Shown: positions 5,435 to 11,762 of the stretch, one piece after another
Layout of the letters: each line of letters opens with the position of its first letter
How positions within the stretch are numbered: the stretch's first letter is position 1
From: JAGXLC01 sp964472385
GTDB lineage: Bacteria > Bacteroidota > Bacteroidia > Bacteroidales > UBA12077
Length of the DNA: 11,762 nucleotides
Direction of reading: 5' to 3'
Assembly (NCBI GenBank): GCA_964472385.1
Contig: CAYYLT010000091.1
Location: 1 to 11,762 of the forward strand
The notes under the pieces: generated by a model
Seen by the model: the letters and a program-made list of their open reading frames with translations, nothing else
Database searches by the model: none
What the model was told of the DNA's origin: nothing
Translations under genes and position numbers: made by a program

Positions 5435-7630
5435 TACGATGTTGATTTGTCCGTTGTGATGCCTGGTAAACCTTCCGATAGCACTTGCATGAGAGATTCC
5501 GGCCTGCTTCATGTCGGCTATGATATTTTTCTCATATTGTTGAGGAAGAGCAAATAATAAACCTCCTGACGTTTGAGCATCACAAAGTATATAACGCATG
5601 ATGTGTGATATACCTTCTCCCCATTCAGTTTTATTTTGCATGTGATCGTAATTGCTTTTTGTACCACCGGGGATGATCCCGGAACCTGCAAATGCCCGGG
5701 CTTCTTGGATAACAGGAACCTTTTCTGTGTCAAGTTGTGCATTGATGTTTTCCGGCAGGGTCATTTCGCTTAAATGTCCCAGCAAGCCAAACCCTGTAAC
5801 GTCGGTGCAGGCATTTACGGGATATTTTTTGAGTATTTCCGCTGAAGTTTTGTTTAGTTCAACCATAACTGAAGTAAGCTTCTTTATGGCCGATTCATCT
5901 GCTAAACCTTTCTTTGAAGCCGTTGAAAGAATACCTGTGCCTAGTGGCTTGGTCAGAATGATCGTATCACCAACCTGTGCACCGGTATTTTTCAATATTT
6001 TTGCCGGATGTACCTTTCCGGTTACGACCAGGCCGTATTTTGGCTCGCGATCCTCAATCGAATGGCCCCCGATGATGCTGATACCAGCTTCTTCTGCTTT
6101 ATCTCGTGCACCCTTAAGAATTTCCTGGAGTACTGACATGGGAAGACGCTTGGAAGGAAATCCGACAATATTTAATCCAAAGAGCGGATCGGCTCCCATG
6201 GCATACAGGTCGCTCAATGCATTGGCAGCAGCAACAGCGCCAAAATCATAGGGCTTATCAACAATGGGAGTGAAAAAATCGAGGGTTTGGGCGACGGCCA
6301 CTTCCCGGTTTATCCTATAGACCGCTGCATCATCGGAAGTCCGCGTGTCTATCAATACATTTGGGTCATGGGTAAGGGGTATACTGTCAAGAATTTCTTC
6401 CAGTTTGCGGGGCCTTAATTTGCAAGCGCAACCCATACCCTGGGTGTAATGTGTTAGCTTTACCGCTCCGGTGTATGCACTGGGTGCCGGCTCACCCGAG
6501 GTCATGCTTAAAACCGCATCGATAATAAAACGGGCGCTTTGAACGATTTCCTCCATTGGGGTTTCTTTTCCGGTTGAGAACCTGATGGTACCCATGGCAT
6601 AGGTTTCTTCTAATCCGATGGCCGTTAGCACTTGAGACACATCTACCTGATCGCTGTGGCATGCTGCTCCGGCTGATGCCGCTATTCCATTGTCCGATAG
6701 CTCATTAACCAAAATATTGGCTTCAACTGAGGGAAAACTTATTGAAAGCGTATTCGGAAGAACCTGTTGGGGGTGACCATTGCGTTTTATTGCTGGAAGA
6801 CTTTCCTGAAACTTTTGATAAAGCGCATCTCTCGTTTGCTTCATTGTTTCCTGGTTTTTTGCCATATCCCTTGCAGCTATTTCACAGGCTTTACCCAGTG
6901 CAACAATTTCCATGACATTTTCGGTACCTGCTCTCAGGTTTCTTTCATGGTCACCACCGTGAATAAGCTTTTCAAGTTTTATCCCCTCACGGATGAATAA
7001 CGCACCAATTCCTTTGGGGGCATAGAGTTTATGACCCGCAAGAGATAGTAGATCAATAGCTGTTTCTTCAATATTGATAGGAATTTTACCTACTGATTGG
7101 GCTGCATCGGAATGAAACAGCACCCCATTTTCTTTGGCTATAGCAGCCATTTGTTCAACCGGCTGAATGGTGCCAATTTCATTATTGGCATGCATGAGGG
7201 TGATCAGAAATGTATTTCGGCATATGGCTTTTTTTAAATTATCAATATGGATTGAACCGTATGGATCCACCGGCAGGTATGTTACATGAAATCCTTTTTT
7301 CTCAAGATGTTTGCATACTTCTAATACGGAAGGATGTTCAATTGCGGATGTGATAATATGATTGCCTTTTGTTTCGGGGGCCATTGCTATACCCTTGATC
7401 GCATAGTTATTGGATTCTGTTCCTCCACTGGTGAATATAATTTCATGGGGTTGGCAATGAATAAGCGTTGAAACTTGTTTTCTGGCTTTTTCTATGGCTT
7501 TCTTAGATTCCAATCCAAAAAAGTGATTGCTTGAGGGGTTACCAAAGTAACGGCCCAGATAGGGATGCATGGCTTCGGCTACTTCAGGGTCTAAAGGAGT
7601 GGTTGCATTGTAATCGAGATATATCTCCAT
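5432..7630 (-). CDS. selD: Cysteine desulfurase (NifS/IscS type) fused to selenide, water dikinase (SelD)
   Basis: From the ATG at 7630 this is one unbroken 732-residue frame with two complete enzymes. Residues 1-375 are a PLP-dependent cysteine desulfurase/selenocysteine lyase-like domain: YLDYNATTPLD at the start, SGGTESNN (68-75), His99, HSDAAQ (173-178), the PLP lysine Lys201 in AGHK, and the catalytic Cys324 in SAGAACHSD, a group I-type loop. A 15-residue linker rich in Pro, Ala and Ser follows. Residues 390-732 are SelD, which makes selenophosphate from selenide and ATP. Visible are Cys401 and Lys404 in GCACK, SDDAAVY (432-438), DFFTPIVDKPYDFG (451-464), GGHSIEDREPKYG, TDVTGFGLLGH (609-619) and DAQTSGG (684-690). 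The catalytic Cys is a TGC codon, not selenocysteine TGA. The frame also continues to a TTG at 7672, but the ATG matches the desulfurase N-terminus. Inferred role: direct hand-over of selenium between domains. No selA, selB or selU lies nearby. Confidence 0.93.
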   Translation of the reverse strand: MEIYLDYNATTPLDPEVAEAMHPYLGRYFGNPSSNHFFGLESKKAIEKARKQVSTLIHCQPHEIIFTSGGTESNNYAIKGIAMAPETKGNHIITSAIEHPSVLEVCKHLEKKGFHVTYLPVDPYGSIHIDNLKKAICRNTFLITLMHANNEIGTIQPVEQMAAIAKENGVLFHSDAAQSVGKIPINIEETAIDLLSLAGHKLYAPKGIGALFIREGIKLEKLIHGGDHERNLRAGTENVMEIVALGKACEIAARDMAKNQETMKQTRDALYQKFQESLPAIKRNGHPQQVLPNTLSISFPSVEANILVNELSDNGIAASAGAACHSDQVDVSQVLTAIGLEETYAMGTIRFSTGKETPMEEIVQSARFIIDAVLSMTSGEPAPSAYTGAVKLTHYTQGMGCACKLRPRKLEEILDSIPLTHDPNVLIDTRTSDDAAVYRINREVAVAQTLDFFTPIVDKPYDFGAVAAANALSDLYAMGADPLFGLNIVGFPSKRLPMSVLQEILKGARDKAEEAGISIIGGHSIEDREPKYGLVVTGKVHPAKILKNTGAQVGDTIILTKPLGTGILSTASKKGLADESAIKKLTSVMVELNKTSAEILKKYPVNACTDVTGFGLLGHLSEMTLPENINAQLDTEKVPVIQEARAFAGSGIIPGGTKSNYDHMQNKTEWGEGISHIMRYILCDAQTSGGLLFALPQQYEKNIIADMKQAGISHASAIGRFTRHHNGQINIV

Positions 7631-7642
7631 TTGTTTTTTTTT

Positions 7643-7672
7643 GAAATATAAGGCAAAATGTTCATTGATCAA
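7643..7672 (-). promoter_or_regulatory. Possible promoter of the desulfurase-SelD gene
   Basis: On the minus strand, TTG (7672-7670), a 19-base spacer, and TATATTTC (7650-7643) approximate the Bacteroidota TTTG/TAnnTTTG promoter with one mismatch in the -7 element. Transcription would begin only about 6-9 bases before the ATG at 7630, an unusually short leader. The region is AT-rich, so a chance match is quite possible. Confidence 0.25.
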
Positions 7673-7821
7673 GTATTGAACCCGATATTTTATGAATGAT
7701 TGTAAGCATTTTTGTCAGTTTTAGCAGGTTTTATATGACATAATGGCATGTTATTGGGCCTGGCATATTGTTTGAACATTGAAAAATGATCAAATAAATT
7801 AAATGGTTAAACCAAAAAAGG

Positions 7822-7828
7822 AAGGAGG
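7822..7828 (+). promoter_or_regulatory. Strong Shine-Dalgarno sequence for the Hsp20 gene
   Basis: AAGGAGG lies 8 bases before the ATG at 7837, inside the purine run GGAAGGAGGG. It complements the usual 16S rRNA tail over seven bases at ideal spacing. No other gene in the window has a comparable site; xerD, aroQ, pyk and the crp-like gene start without one. It fixes the start of the Hsp20 gene. Confidence 0.8.
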
Positions 7829-7836
7829 GTAAAGCT

Positions 7837-8256
7837 ATGATACCCATTTTAAGAAATAAACGGTTTTTACCAGGATTTGAAGATGATGAATTTTTGAAAG
7901 ATTTTTTCGATTTTGAAAATCGTCCGAGCCTACCGGATGTGAATGTTAGTGAAAATAAGGATCAGTACACCATCGAACTAGCTGCACCGGGTATGGATAA
8001 GAAGGATTTTCATGTGGATGTTCAGAATAACATGCTGGTGATTTCCTCTGAAAAAGAAAGCAAGGATGAAGATAAACAATCCAATTTCCTGAGAAGAGAG
8101 TTTTGTTATACATCCTTCCAGAGATCCTTCAATATTCCTGAAGCTGTTGATAGCGAAAACATTAAGGCCAAGTATGAAAATGGTGTGCTTTATGTGGAGC
8201 TTCCCAAGAAGAAGGAATCTGTAGAAAAAGCATCCAAAAAGATCAAAATTGAATAG
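7837..8256 (+). CDS. Small heat shock protein, Hsp20/alpha-crystallin family
   Basis: This is an ATP-independent holdase chaperone that binds unfolding proteins in the cytosol as oligomers. The 139-residue length is normal. A short N-terminal arm with acidic and Phe-rich stretches (about 11-28) leads into the alpha-crystallin domain (about 33-125). That domain starts with LPDVNVSE, contains ELAAPGMDKKDF (48-59), and ends in the family hallmark NGVLYVELPK (115-124). A lysine-rich tail ends in an I-x-I motif (IKI, 136-138) that docks on neighbouring subunits. It has one cysteine (Cys90). The gene is divergent from the desulfurase-SelD gene and followed by its own terminator, so it is probably monocistronic. 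No clear heat-shock promoter or CIRCE-type repeat was seen upstream. Confidence 0.95.
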   Translation: MIPILRNKRFLPGFEDDEFLKDFFDFENRPSLPDVNVSENKDQYTIELAAPGMDKKDFHVDVQNNMLVISSEKESKDEDKQSNFLRREFCYTSFQRSFNIPEAVDSENIKAKYENGVLYVELPKKKESVEKASKKIKIE

Positions 8257-8299
8257 AAACTGGTTTGAACCGGATGAGAAGTTGATTGTTAGAGCTAGC

Positions 8300-8341
8300 A
8301 AAAAGAAGGACTGCACCTCAGGGAGTAGTCTTTCTTTTTTT
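8300..8341 (+). terminator. Rho-independent terminator after the Hsp20 gene
   Basis: AAAAAGAAGGACT (8300-8312) pairs with AGTCTTTCTTTTT (8327-8339) over 13 positions, with one G-U pair and a 14-base loop; the T-tract runs to 8341. The core stem GAAGGACT is followed by a long A-T extension. Because the flanks are an A-run and a T-run, it could work in both directions. It separates the Hsp20 gene from the crp-like gene. Confidence 0.75.
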
Positions 8342-8386
8342 GATATATCTTAACCCGACTTGCTTTTTTTTCATTCCGGAATTGTG

Positions 8387-8394
8387 TACATTTG
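8387..8394 (+). promoter_or_regulatory. Bacteroidota-type -7 promoter element for the Crp/Fnr-like gene
   Basis: TACATTTG matches the consensus TAnnTTTG exactly. It would start transcription around 8399-8402 and give a leader of about 22-25 bases before the ATG at 8424. The -33 part is weak: a TTG lies at 8360-8362, a little farther upstream than usual. Its location directly behind the terminator supports it. Confidence 0.5.
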
Positions 8395-8423
8395 TTTAAC
8401 ATAATTCATCAAACAATATAACA

Positions 8424-9110
8424 ATGAATGACGACAGCCATATAATTGATAAGATGCCGGTTTTCGAAGCCTTAACAGAGGCCCAGAAAAATGTACTGAA
8501 AGCGAACAGTTCAGTTTCTTATTATAAGAAGAATGAGATTATCTATGGGGAAGGGGATAAGCCAACAGGGCTTATTTTTTTAGCAAAAGGCAAAGTAAAG
8601 ATCTACAAAGAAGGATTTGGAGGAAGGGAACAAATTGTACGTATGGCCAAACCCGGCGAATTTATAGGTTTTCGCGCTTTGTTTGCAAGCCAGAATTACA
8701 TGGCTTCTGCCGAAGCGATCGAGGATGCAGAGATATATACCATTAAGAAGGAAGCCCTTTTTCAAGCCCTTGAGGAGAATGGCAAGCTTGGGATTAAGAT
8801 CATCCAATCCCTGGCCTCGGAACTGGGATTCTCCAATACCCGCACCGTATCATTAACCCAGAAGCATATCCGCGGACGTTTGGCTGAATCTCTTTTGTTT
8901 TTAAAAGATACCTATGGATATGAAACGGATGGCAGCACTTTAAGAGTTTATCTCTCCCGGGAAGACCTGGCTAATCTATCCAATATGACCACTTCCAATG
9001 CCATCAGAACGCTATCTGCTTTTGCCCAGGAAAAGGTCATTGCGTTGGATGGCAGAAAAATCAAGATACTGAACCATGATAAACTCCAGGAAATCAGTGA
9101 ATATGGTTGA
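8424..9110 (+). CDS. Crp/Fnr family transcriptional regulator
   Basis: The 228-residue protein has the two-domain Crp layout. The N-terminal cyclic-nucleotide-binding-like beta-barrel (about 12-120) contains the glycine turn EIIYGEGDKPTG and the strand FLAKGKVKIY. A dimerisation helix (about 120-150) follows, and then a C-terminal winged helix-turn-helix (about 150-217): LSREDLANLSNMTTSNAIRTLSAF holds the helix-turn-helix, and KVIALDGRKIKIL the wing. The protein has no cysteine, so it cannot carry an FNR-type iron-sulfur cluster. The usual cAMP-contacting Glu/Arg pair is not obvious, so the ligand is unknown. Its targets are unknown; the adjacent Hsp20 gene is a natural candidate but no shared operator was seen. 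Its last 17 bases overlap the 3' end of the convergent hydrolase gene. Confidence 0.92.
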   Translation: MNDDSHIIDKMPVFEALTEAQKNVLKANSSVSYYKKNEIIYGEGDKPTGLIFLAKGKVKIYKEGFGGREQIVRMAKPGEFIGFRALFASQNYMASAEAIEDAEIYTIKKEALFQALEENGKLGIKIIQSLASELGFSNTRTVSLTQKHIRGRLAESLLFLKDTYGYETDGSTLRVYLSREDLANLSNMTTSNAIRTLSAFAQEKVIALDGRKIKILNHDKLQEISEYG

Positions 9111-10278
9111 GTATTGAATCGATATTTTTTGTAATCTCTCCATTATAAGATCTATCGGTATGGTTCAGAATAATGAGCGTAGTGGTATCTTCTATGAATC
9201 TTATGATACCCGTTCTGTATCCATTCCATTTCCCATAGTGGTAAACCCGTTTCTTTCCGCCGGATTCTTTTATGCGAAATCCAAAACCATACGGATAGTG
9301 ATTTCCATTCTTGAGGGTAAGGGAGTCGAAGGCTTCCTTTTTGGTCCGTTCTGAGATGAGTTTGTTTTCGTACAAGGCTTTATCCCATTTTATCAGATCG
9401 GGACCATTGGAGTATATGCCTTTGTCACCAACAGTACCGTCATTTATGGTATATGGAATATACCTAAAATGCCTTCCCCATTGCCTGTATCCTTTCACAT
9501 ATTGTTGGGTGTTTTTTCCGTAAGCTGTGCTGTAAGCATAGGTATGCGACATGCTCAGTTGAGTGAAAATATTATCTTTCATGAAAGTGTCATACCTTTG
9601 GCCGCTTATGTTTTCAATAATGGAGGCCAGCACAACATAACCCGTATTCGAATAAGTAAATCTTGTGCCTGGTGTAAAATATAAATTTAGCCTGTGTTTG
9701 GTCAGTAATCTCATCACATCATTGTTGTAAGGGATCTGATCCTTATCCCAATGATGTTCTAATAACCACATGTAATTAGGAAGCCCTGAAGTGTGATTGA
9801 GCAGCATTCTGATGGTGATGCCTTTGTAGGGAAAACGAGCAAGGTATTGGTTTACCGTATCGGAAAGCTTTAACAATCCCCTTTCCTTGAGCATTAAAAT
9901 TCCCATAGCGGTAAACTGTTTGGTAACCGATGCCAATTGAAAAACCCCTGTCTCCGAAAGCGGTTTTTTTGTAAGGGGATTGGAATAGCCAAACGAGTTG
10001 TCATAGATCAAATGCCCCTTATAGGCAATAAAAATATTGCCCTGGAAGTTGGTTCGATTTTTATGTTGATTGAGGAACGAATCAATGCGTTCAATTTTAT
10101 CATGATAAATTATTTTGGCCAGCTCATTTGTCTTGAGCGCCCGATTGGAATGAATGGTTTCTGCTGATGAGGTGACTGTATGGGTACAAAAAATAGGCAG
10201 GATGAATAGACCCATCATGAGAAAAATCCCGATTAAGGTATTTAATATACCATGCTTCAGCGAATTCATAAACATCAT
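9094..10278 (-). CDS. Secreted serine hydrolase, class C beta-lactamase/penicillin-binding protein-like
   Basis: The 394-residue protein belongs to the beta-lactamase (PF00144-type) superfamily. An N-terminal hydrophobic segment (about 11-30) is a signal peptide or anchor; Cys31 follows it, but Pro-Ile-Phe before it is not a good lipobox, so a lipoprotein is unlikely. Catalytic motifs are the nucleophile SxxK (SVTK, 117-120), NHTSGLP (161-167), the YxN motif YSN (209-211), and HYG (347-349) in the place of the KTG/HxG motif. This family includes esterases, D-aminopeptidases and carboxypeptidases, so antibiotic resistance should not be assumed. The start is ambiguous among ATGs at 10278, 10275 and 10269. 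It lies 69 bases behind the YdjM-like gene on the same strand, possibly in one transcript. Confidence 0.9.
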   Translation of the reverse strand: MMFMNSLKHGILNTLIGIFLMMGLFILPIFCTHTVTSSAETIHSNRALKTNELAKIIYHDKIERIDSFLNQHKNRTNFQGNIFIAYKGHLIYDNSFGYSNPLTKKPLSETGVFQLASVTKQFTAMGILMLKERGLLKLSDTVNQYLARFPYKGITIRMLLNHTSGLPNYMWLLEHHWDKDQIPYNNDVMRLLTKHRLNLYFTPGTRFTYSNTGYVVLASIIENISGQRYDTFMKDNIFTQLSMSHTYAYSTAYGKNTQQYVKGYRQWGRHFRYIPYTINDGTVGDKGIYSNGPDLIKWDKALYENKLISERTKKEAFDSLTLKNGNHYPYGFGFRIKESGGKKRVYHYGKWNGYRTGIIRFIEDTTTLIILNHTDRSYNGEITKNIDSILNHIH

Positions 10279-10347
10279 TTGATTAAAGAGTACAAGCTAA
10301 AACAAAAAATTTAGAAATGCAACAGTTGCTCAGAATGGGTTGAATCC

Positions 10348-11361
10348 TTACTTTGTATTGGTTGCAAAAATGCGGCGAATGTAATGTATTATTTCCTTTT
10401 TACCAATCTGCCCCTGCCATTCTTTTTGAACAATTTGTAAATTTTTTTCGCCGGGAAGGATGCGAAAAGTAAAAACATAATGTTGCTCATTGTCATTCCC
10501 CATCTTTCCAAATCTCAAATCATGCAACAAAATTGTCTGGTTATTTGTTTTTTCGACGCAATAGTATTTTTTTGTAAACCGCAGTAGTTTATTAAGTTTT
10601 GAATTGTCAGCGTATTCAGCAATATAATGGTTGTTCTGTGGAATGAACCGGAAATTTACCGGTTCTTTATCAAACAAAGAATGATAACCAAACCAAAAGC
10701 CATTGCTGGTTTTTGCGATGCCCATCCATAAAAAATTGGTAAGCGGCATGGGCTGGGTTCTGATTTCAGTGAAGTTTTTGTTTTGTTGGTGCAATTGGCT
10801 GATCAGATAATGATGCTGATAAATTTTGTGAAACCCTGTCAACAATAAATAGATCAGGGCATAAAGGAAAACTTTACGGGAAATTTTGGATCGCTGTAAC
10901 AGGTTTTTTTTGTAGAAAAGTATGATAATTAAGCCAATCAATAAGGGTAGGGTAAAAAATACATCCACAATGCTAATGGTACTGATCTCTATTCGGATAT
11001 CTGAAAAAGGCCAAAAAATACTGGCACCATAAGTTGTAAGGTAATCAATCCCAACGGCAACCAACAATATGTAAAGGGCATAAAGACTCCATTTTAAGGC
11101 AGATATTGGGATGTTCCGGTAGATGTTTTTAAGTCCGATACCAATAAGAGGAGCCAGCATCATACAAAAAATCAAAGAATGTGAAAAGCCGCGATGGATC
11201 AATAAACCCTCTACATCATCATAGAAGGGCGACAGGAAAACATCTAAATCAGGTATGGTCCCAATGATTGCACCCCATAATACCGCTTTGTTGCCAACTT
11301 GTTTCCCCAAGGTAACCTCGCCGATAAGACCACCTGCTATAGCCTGGGTTACTGAATCCAT
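10348..11361 (-). CDS. Membrane-bound metal-dependent hydrolase, YdjM/DUF457 type
   Basis: The 337-residue protein begins with the family's MDSVTQAIAGGLIGE segment. It carries the presumed metal ligands: PDLD (Asp38, Asp40), HRGFSHS (His56 to Ser62), and Asp106 in GIDYLTTYG. Hydrophobic helices lie at about 26-37, 63-78, 92-108, 131-150 and 164-176, so it is an integral inner-membrane protein. A soluble C-terminal part (about 185-337) follows. In E. coli the relative YdjM is LexA-regulated; that does not show its function here. The substrate is unknown for the family. The ATG at 11359-11361 fits the conserved N-terminus; no Shine-Dalgarno sequence is evident. Confidence 0.88.
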   Translation of the reverse strand: MDSVTQAIAGGLIGEVTLGKQVGNKAVLWGAIIGTIPDLDVFLSPFYDDVEGLLIHRGFSHSLIFCMMLAPLIGIGLKNIYRNIPISALKWSLYALYILLVAVGIDYLTTYGASIFWPFSDIRIEISTISIVDVFFTLPLLIGLIIILFYKKNLLQRSKISRKVFLYALIYLLLTGFHKIYQHHYLISQLHQQNKNFTEIRTQPMPLTNFLWMGIAKTSNGFWFGYHSLFDKEPVNFRFIPQNNHYIAEYADNSKLNKLLRFTKKYYCVEKTNNQTILLHDLRFGKMGNDNEQHYVFTFRILPGEKNLQIVQKEWQGQIGKKEIIHYIRRIFATNTK

Positions 11362-11529
11362 GATATTTCCAATTTAACAACTGGTGAACAGATCAAGAAC
11401 GTTTTTGGATTGATCTTTCCGGATATACTTTAAACAGCGAAATATATAAAAAGTTCCAGTATAAATTGTTTATTCATCCGTTTTATCTTTATATTGCATA
11501 TACTAACCCGGCTTCATCATAGTTTTACC
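11362..11529. other. AT-rich upstream region of the YdjM-like gene
   Basis: No gene is visible. This stretch should hold the promoter of the minus-strand YdjM-like gene. On the minus strand TATATTTC, about 90 bases upstream of the start, is a one-mismatch -7 element without a convincing -33 partner. A 7-base inverted repeat, AGATCAA (11390-11396) and TTGATCT (11410-11416), with a 13-base centre lies 29-55 bases before the start codon and could be an operator or a leader hairpin. Confidence 0.4.
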
Positions 11530-11593
11530 CTGTATTATGCATGTGTCAAGTTTCGGGTAGATGCAAGGCGTCGAAAGCCCGCGACATAGTCGC
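11530..11593 (+). repeat. Dispersed repeat, copy 2, ending in a hairpin
   Basis: The first 50 bases match the minus strand of positions 6-55 at 45 of 50 positions; four of the five differences are C/T transitions. The copy continues beyond the homology into a perfect hairpin, GCGAC-ATA-GTCGC (11581-11593). It shows no coding character. Eight bases later the 89-bp inverted-repeat element starts, so the two may be nested or parts of one composite repeat. Confidence 0.75.
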
Positions 11594-11600
11594 CTACTAT

Positions 11601-11689
11601 GGGTTTGCTGAAAAACCATTCATTTTGGAAACAACAGCTATGTTTACCCTATTGATTTAAAGATATTGTTTGTGTTTTTCAGCAAACCC
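11601..11689. mobile_element. 89-bp MITE-like element with perfect 16-bp terminal inverted repeats
   Basis: GGGTTTGCTGAAAAAC at 11601-11616 is the exact reverse complement of GTTTTTCAGCAAACCC at 11674-11689. The 57 bases between contain no gene. The size, ends and lack of coding capacity fit a miniature inverted-repeat element moved by a transposase encoded elsewhere. GGGTTTGCTGAAAAA-like ends resemble IS ends I remember, but the family cannot be named. No clean target duplication is seen; TA occurs close to both sides. As RNA it would also fold into a 16-bp hairpin, so a bidirectional terminator is an alternative. Confidence 0.6.
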
Positions 11690-11762
11690 TACTTCGAGGC
11701 TTTCGCCATATAGCAGAAGCCCGAAAAATTCGCGTACGCGGAAAAAATGTTAAAAAAAAATC
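11690..11762. other. Right flank of the MITE-like element
   Basis: This is non-coding. GGCTTTCGCC (11698-11707) echoes in inverted form the GAAAGCC of the repeat on the other side of the element. A perfect 10-base palindrome, CGCGTACGCG, lies at 11731-11740, and a nine-A run near the window end resembles the one near 101-109. It may be the remainder of a repeat split by the element. Confidence 0.35.

Noticed and set aside
5652..6251. 199-codon open frame on the plus strand, antisense to the SelD domain
   Set aside because: It lies wholly opposite a conserved SelD sequence, has low-complexity Ser/Pro-rich composition and no recognisable domain; it is a shadow of the real gene.
7978..8316. 112-codon minus-strand frame across the Hsp20 gene
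   Set aside because: It is antisense to the alpha-crystallin domain and starts in the terminator; its Phe/Leu-rich sequence is what reading Lys/Glu codons backwards gives.
8424..9110. An oxygen-sensing FNR orthologue
   Set aside because: The protein has no cysteine, so it cannot bind the FNR iron-sulfur cluster.
9094..10278. An antibiotic-resistance beta-lactamase
   Set aside because: The SxxK, YxN and HYG motifs define a broad superfamily of esterases and peptidases; nothing specific to class C resistance enzymes was seen.
1..11593. The whole window as a composite transposon bounded by the inverted repeats
   Set aside because: There is no transposase or cargo character inside; xerD, aroQ and pyk are core genes in an arrangement I associate with Bacteroidota. 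A dispersed repeat explains the ends better.
1..11762. CRISPR arrays, tRNA, rRNA or riboswitches
   Set aside because: I scanned for regularly spaced repeats, cloverleaf-like segments and long structured leaders and found none I could support by eye.

Overview
The window looks like chromosomal DNA of a Bacteroidota bacterium, probably of the Bacteroidales/Marinilabiliales type; this is an inference from gene content, not from a marker gene. The evidence is AT-rich DNA, a xerD gene divergent from an aroQ-pyk pair (an arrangement I associate with this phylum), a pyruvate kinase with a Bacteroidota-like NTAH motif, a TAnnTTTG-type promoter element, and weak or absent Shine-Dalgarno sequences at almost every gene.

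Layout. Positions 1-55 carry a dispersed repeat and 56-290 hold no convincing gene. A minus-strand cluster follows, in transcription order xerD (tyrosine recombinase), a uridine-phosphorylase-like nucleoside phosphorylase, and a SirB1/transglutaminase-like protein. The last two overlap by one base (TAGTG). A 247-base divergent control region with a stem-loop and a 21-bp-phased direct repeat leads to aroQ (type II dehydroquinase) and pyk (pyruvate kinase) on the plus strand. The pyk gene converges on a large minus-strand gene, and the short gap between them looks like a degenerate miniature element. The large gene is a fusion of a NifS/IscS-type cysteine desulfurase and selenophosphate synthetase (SelD). 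Divergent from it is an Hsp20 chaperone with a near-perfect Shine-Dalgarno sequence and a good terminator. Next comes a Crp/Fnr-family regulator with its own Bacteroidota-like promoter. It overlaps tail-to-tail with a secreted serine beta-lactamase-like hydrolase, which sits behind a YdjM-type membrane metal-dependent hydrolase. From 11362 to the end there is no gene. This stretch holds an inverted second copy of the repeat at position 1 and an 89-bp MITE-like element with perfect 16-bp inverted ends.

How the genes relate. Most are core functions: chromosome dimer resolution, nucleoside salvage, shikimate pathway, glycolysis and protein quality control. The metabolically distinctive gene is the desulfurase-SelD fusion, which would couple release of selenium (or sulfur) from an amino acid to ATP-dependent selenophosphate synthesis in one polypeptide. 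Beyond the genes, the strongest structural signal is a small family of related repeats: a 50-bp repeat at 90% identity in inverted orientation at both ends, and elements with GGGTTTGCTGAAAAA-like ends near the right end and next to the fusion gene. I see no tRNA, rRNA, CRISPR array, transposase or phage gene, and no obvious complete undescribed system.
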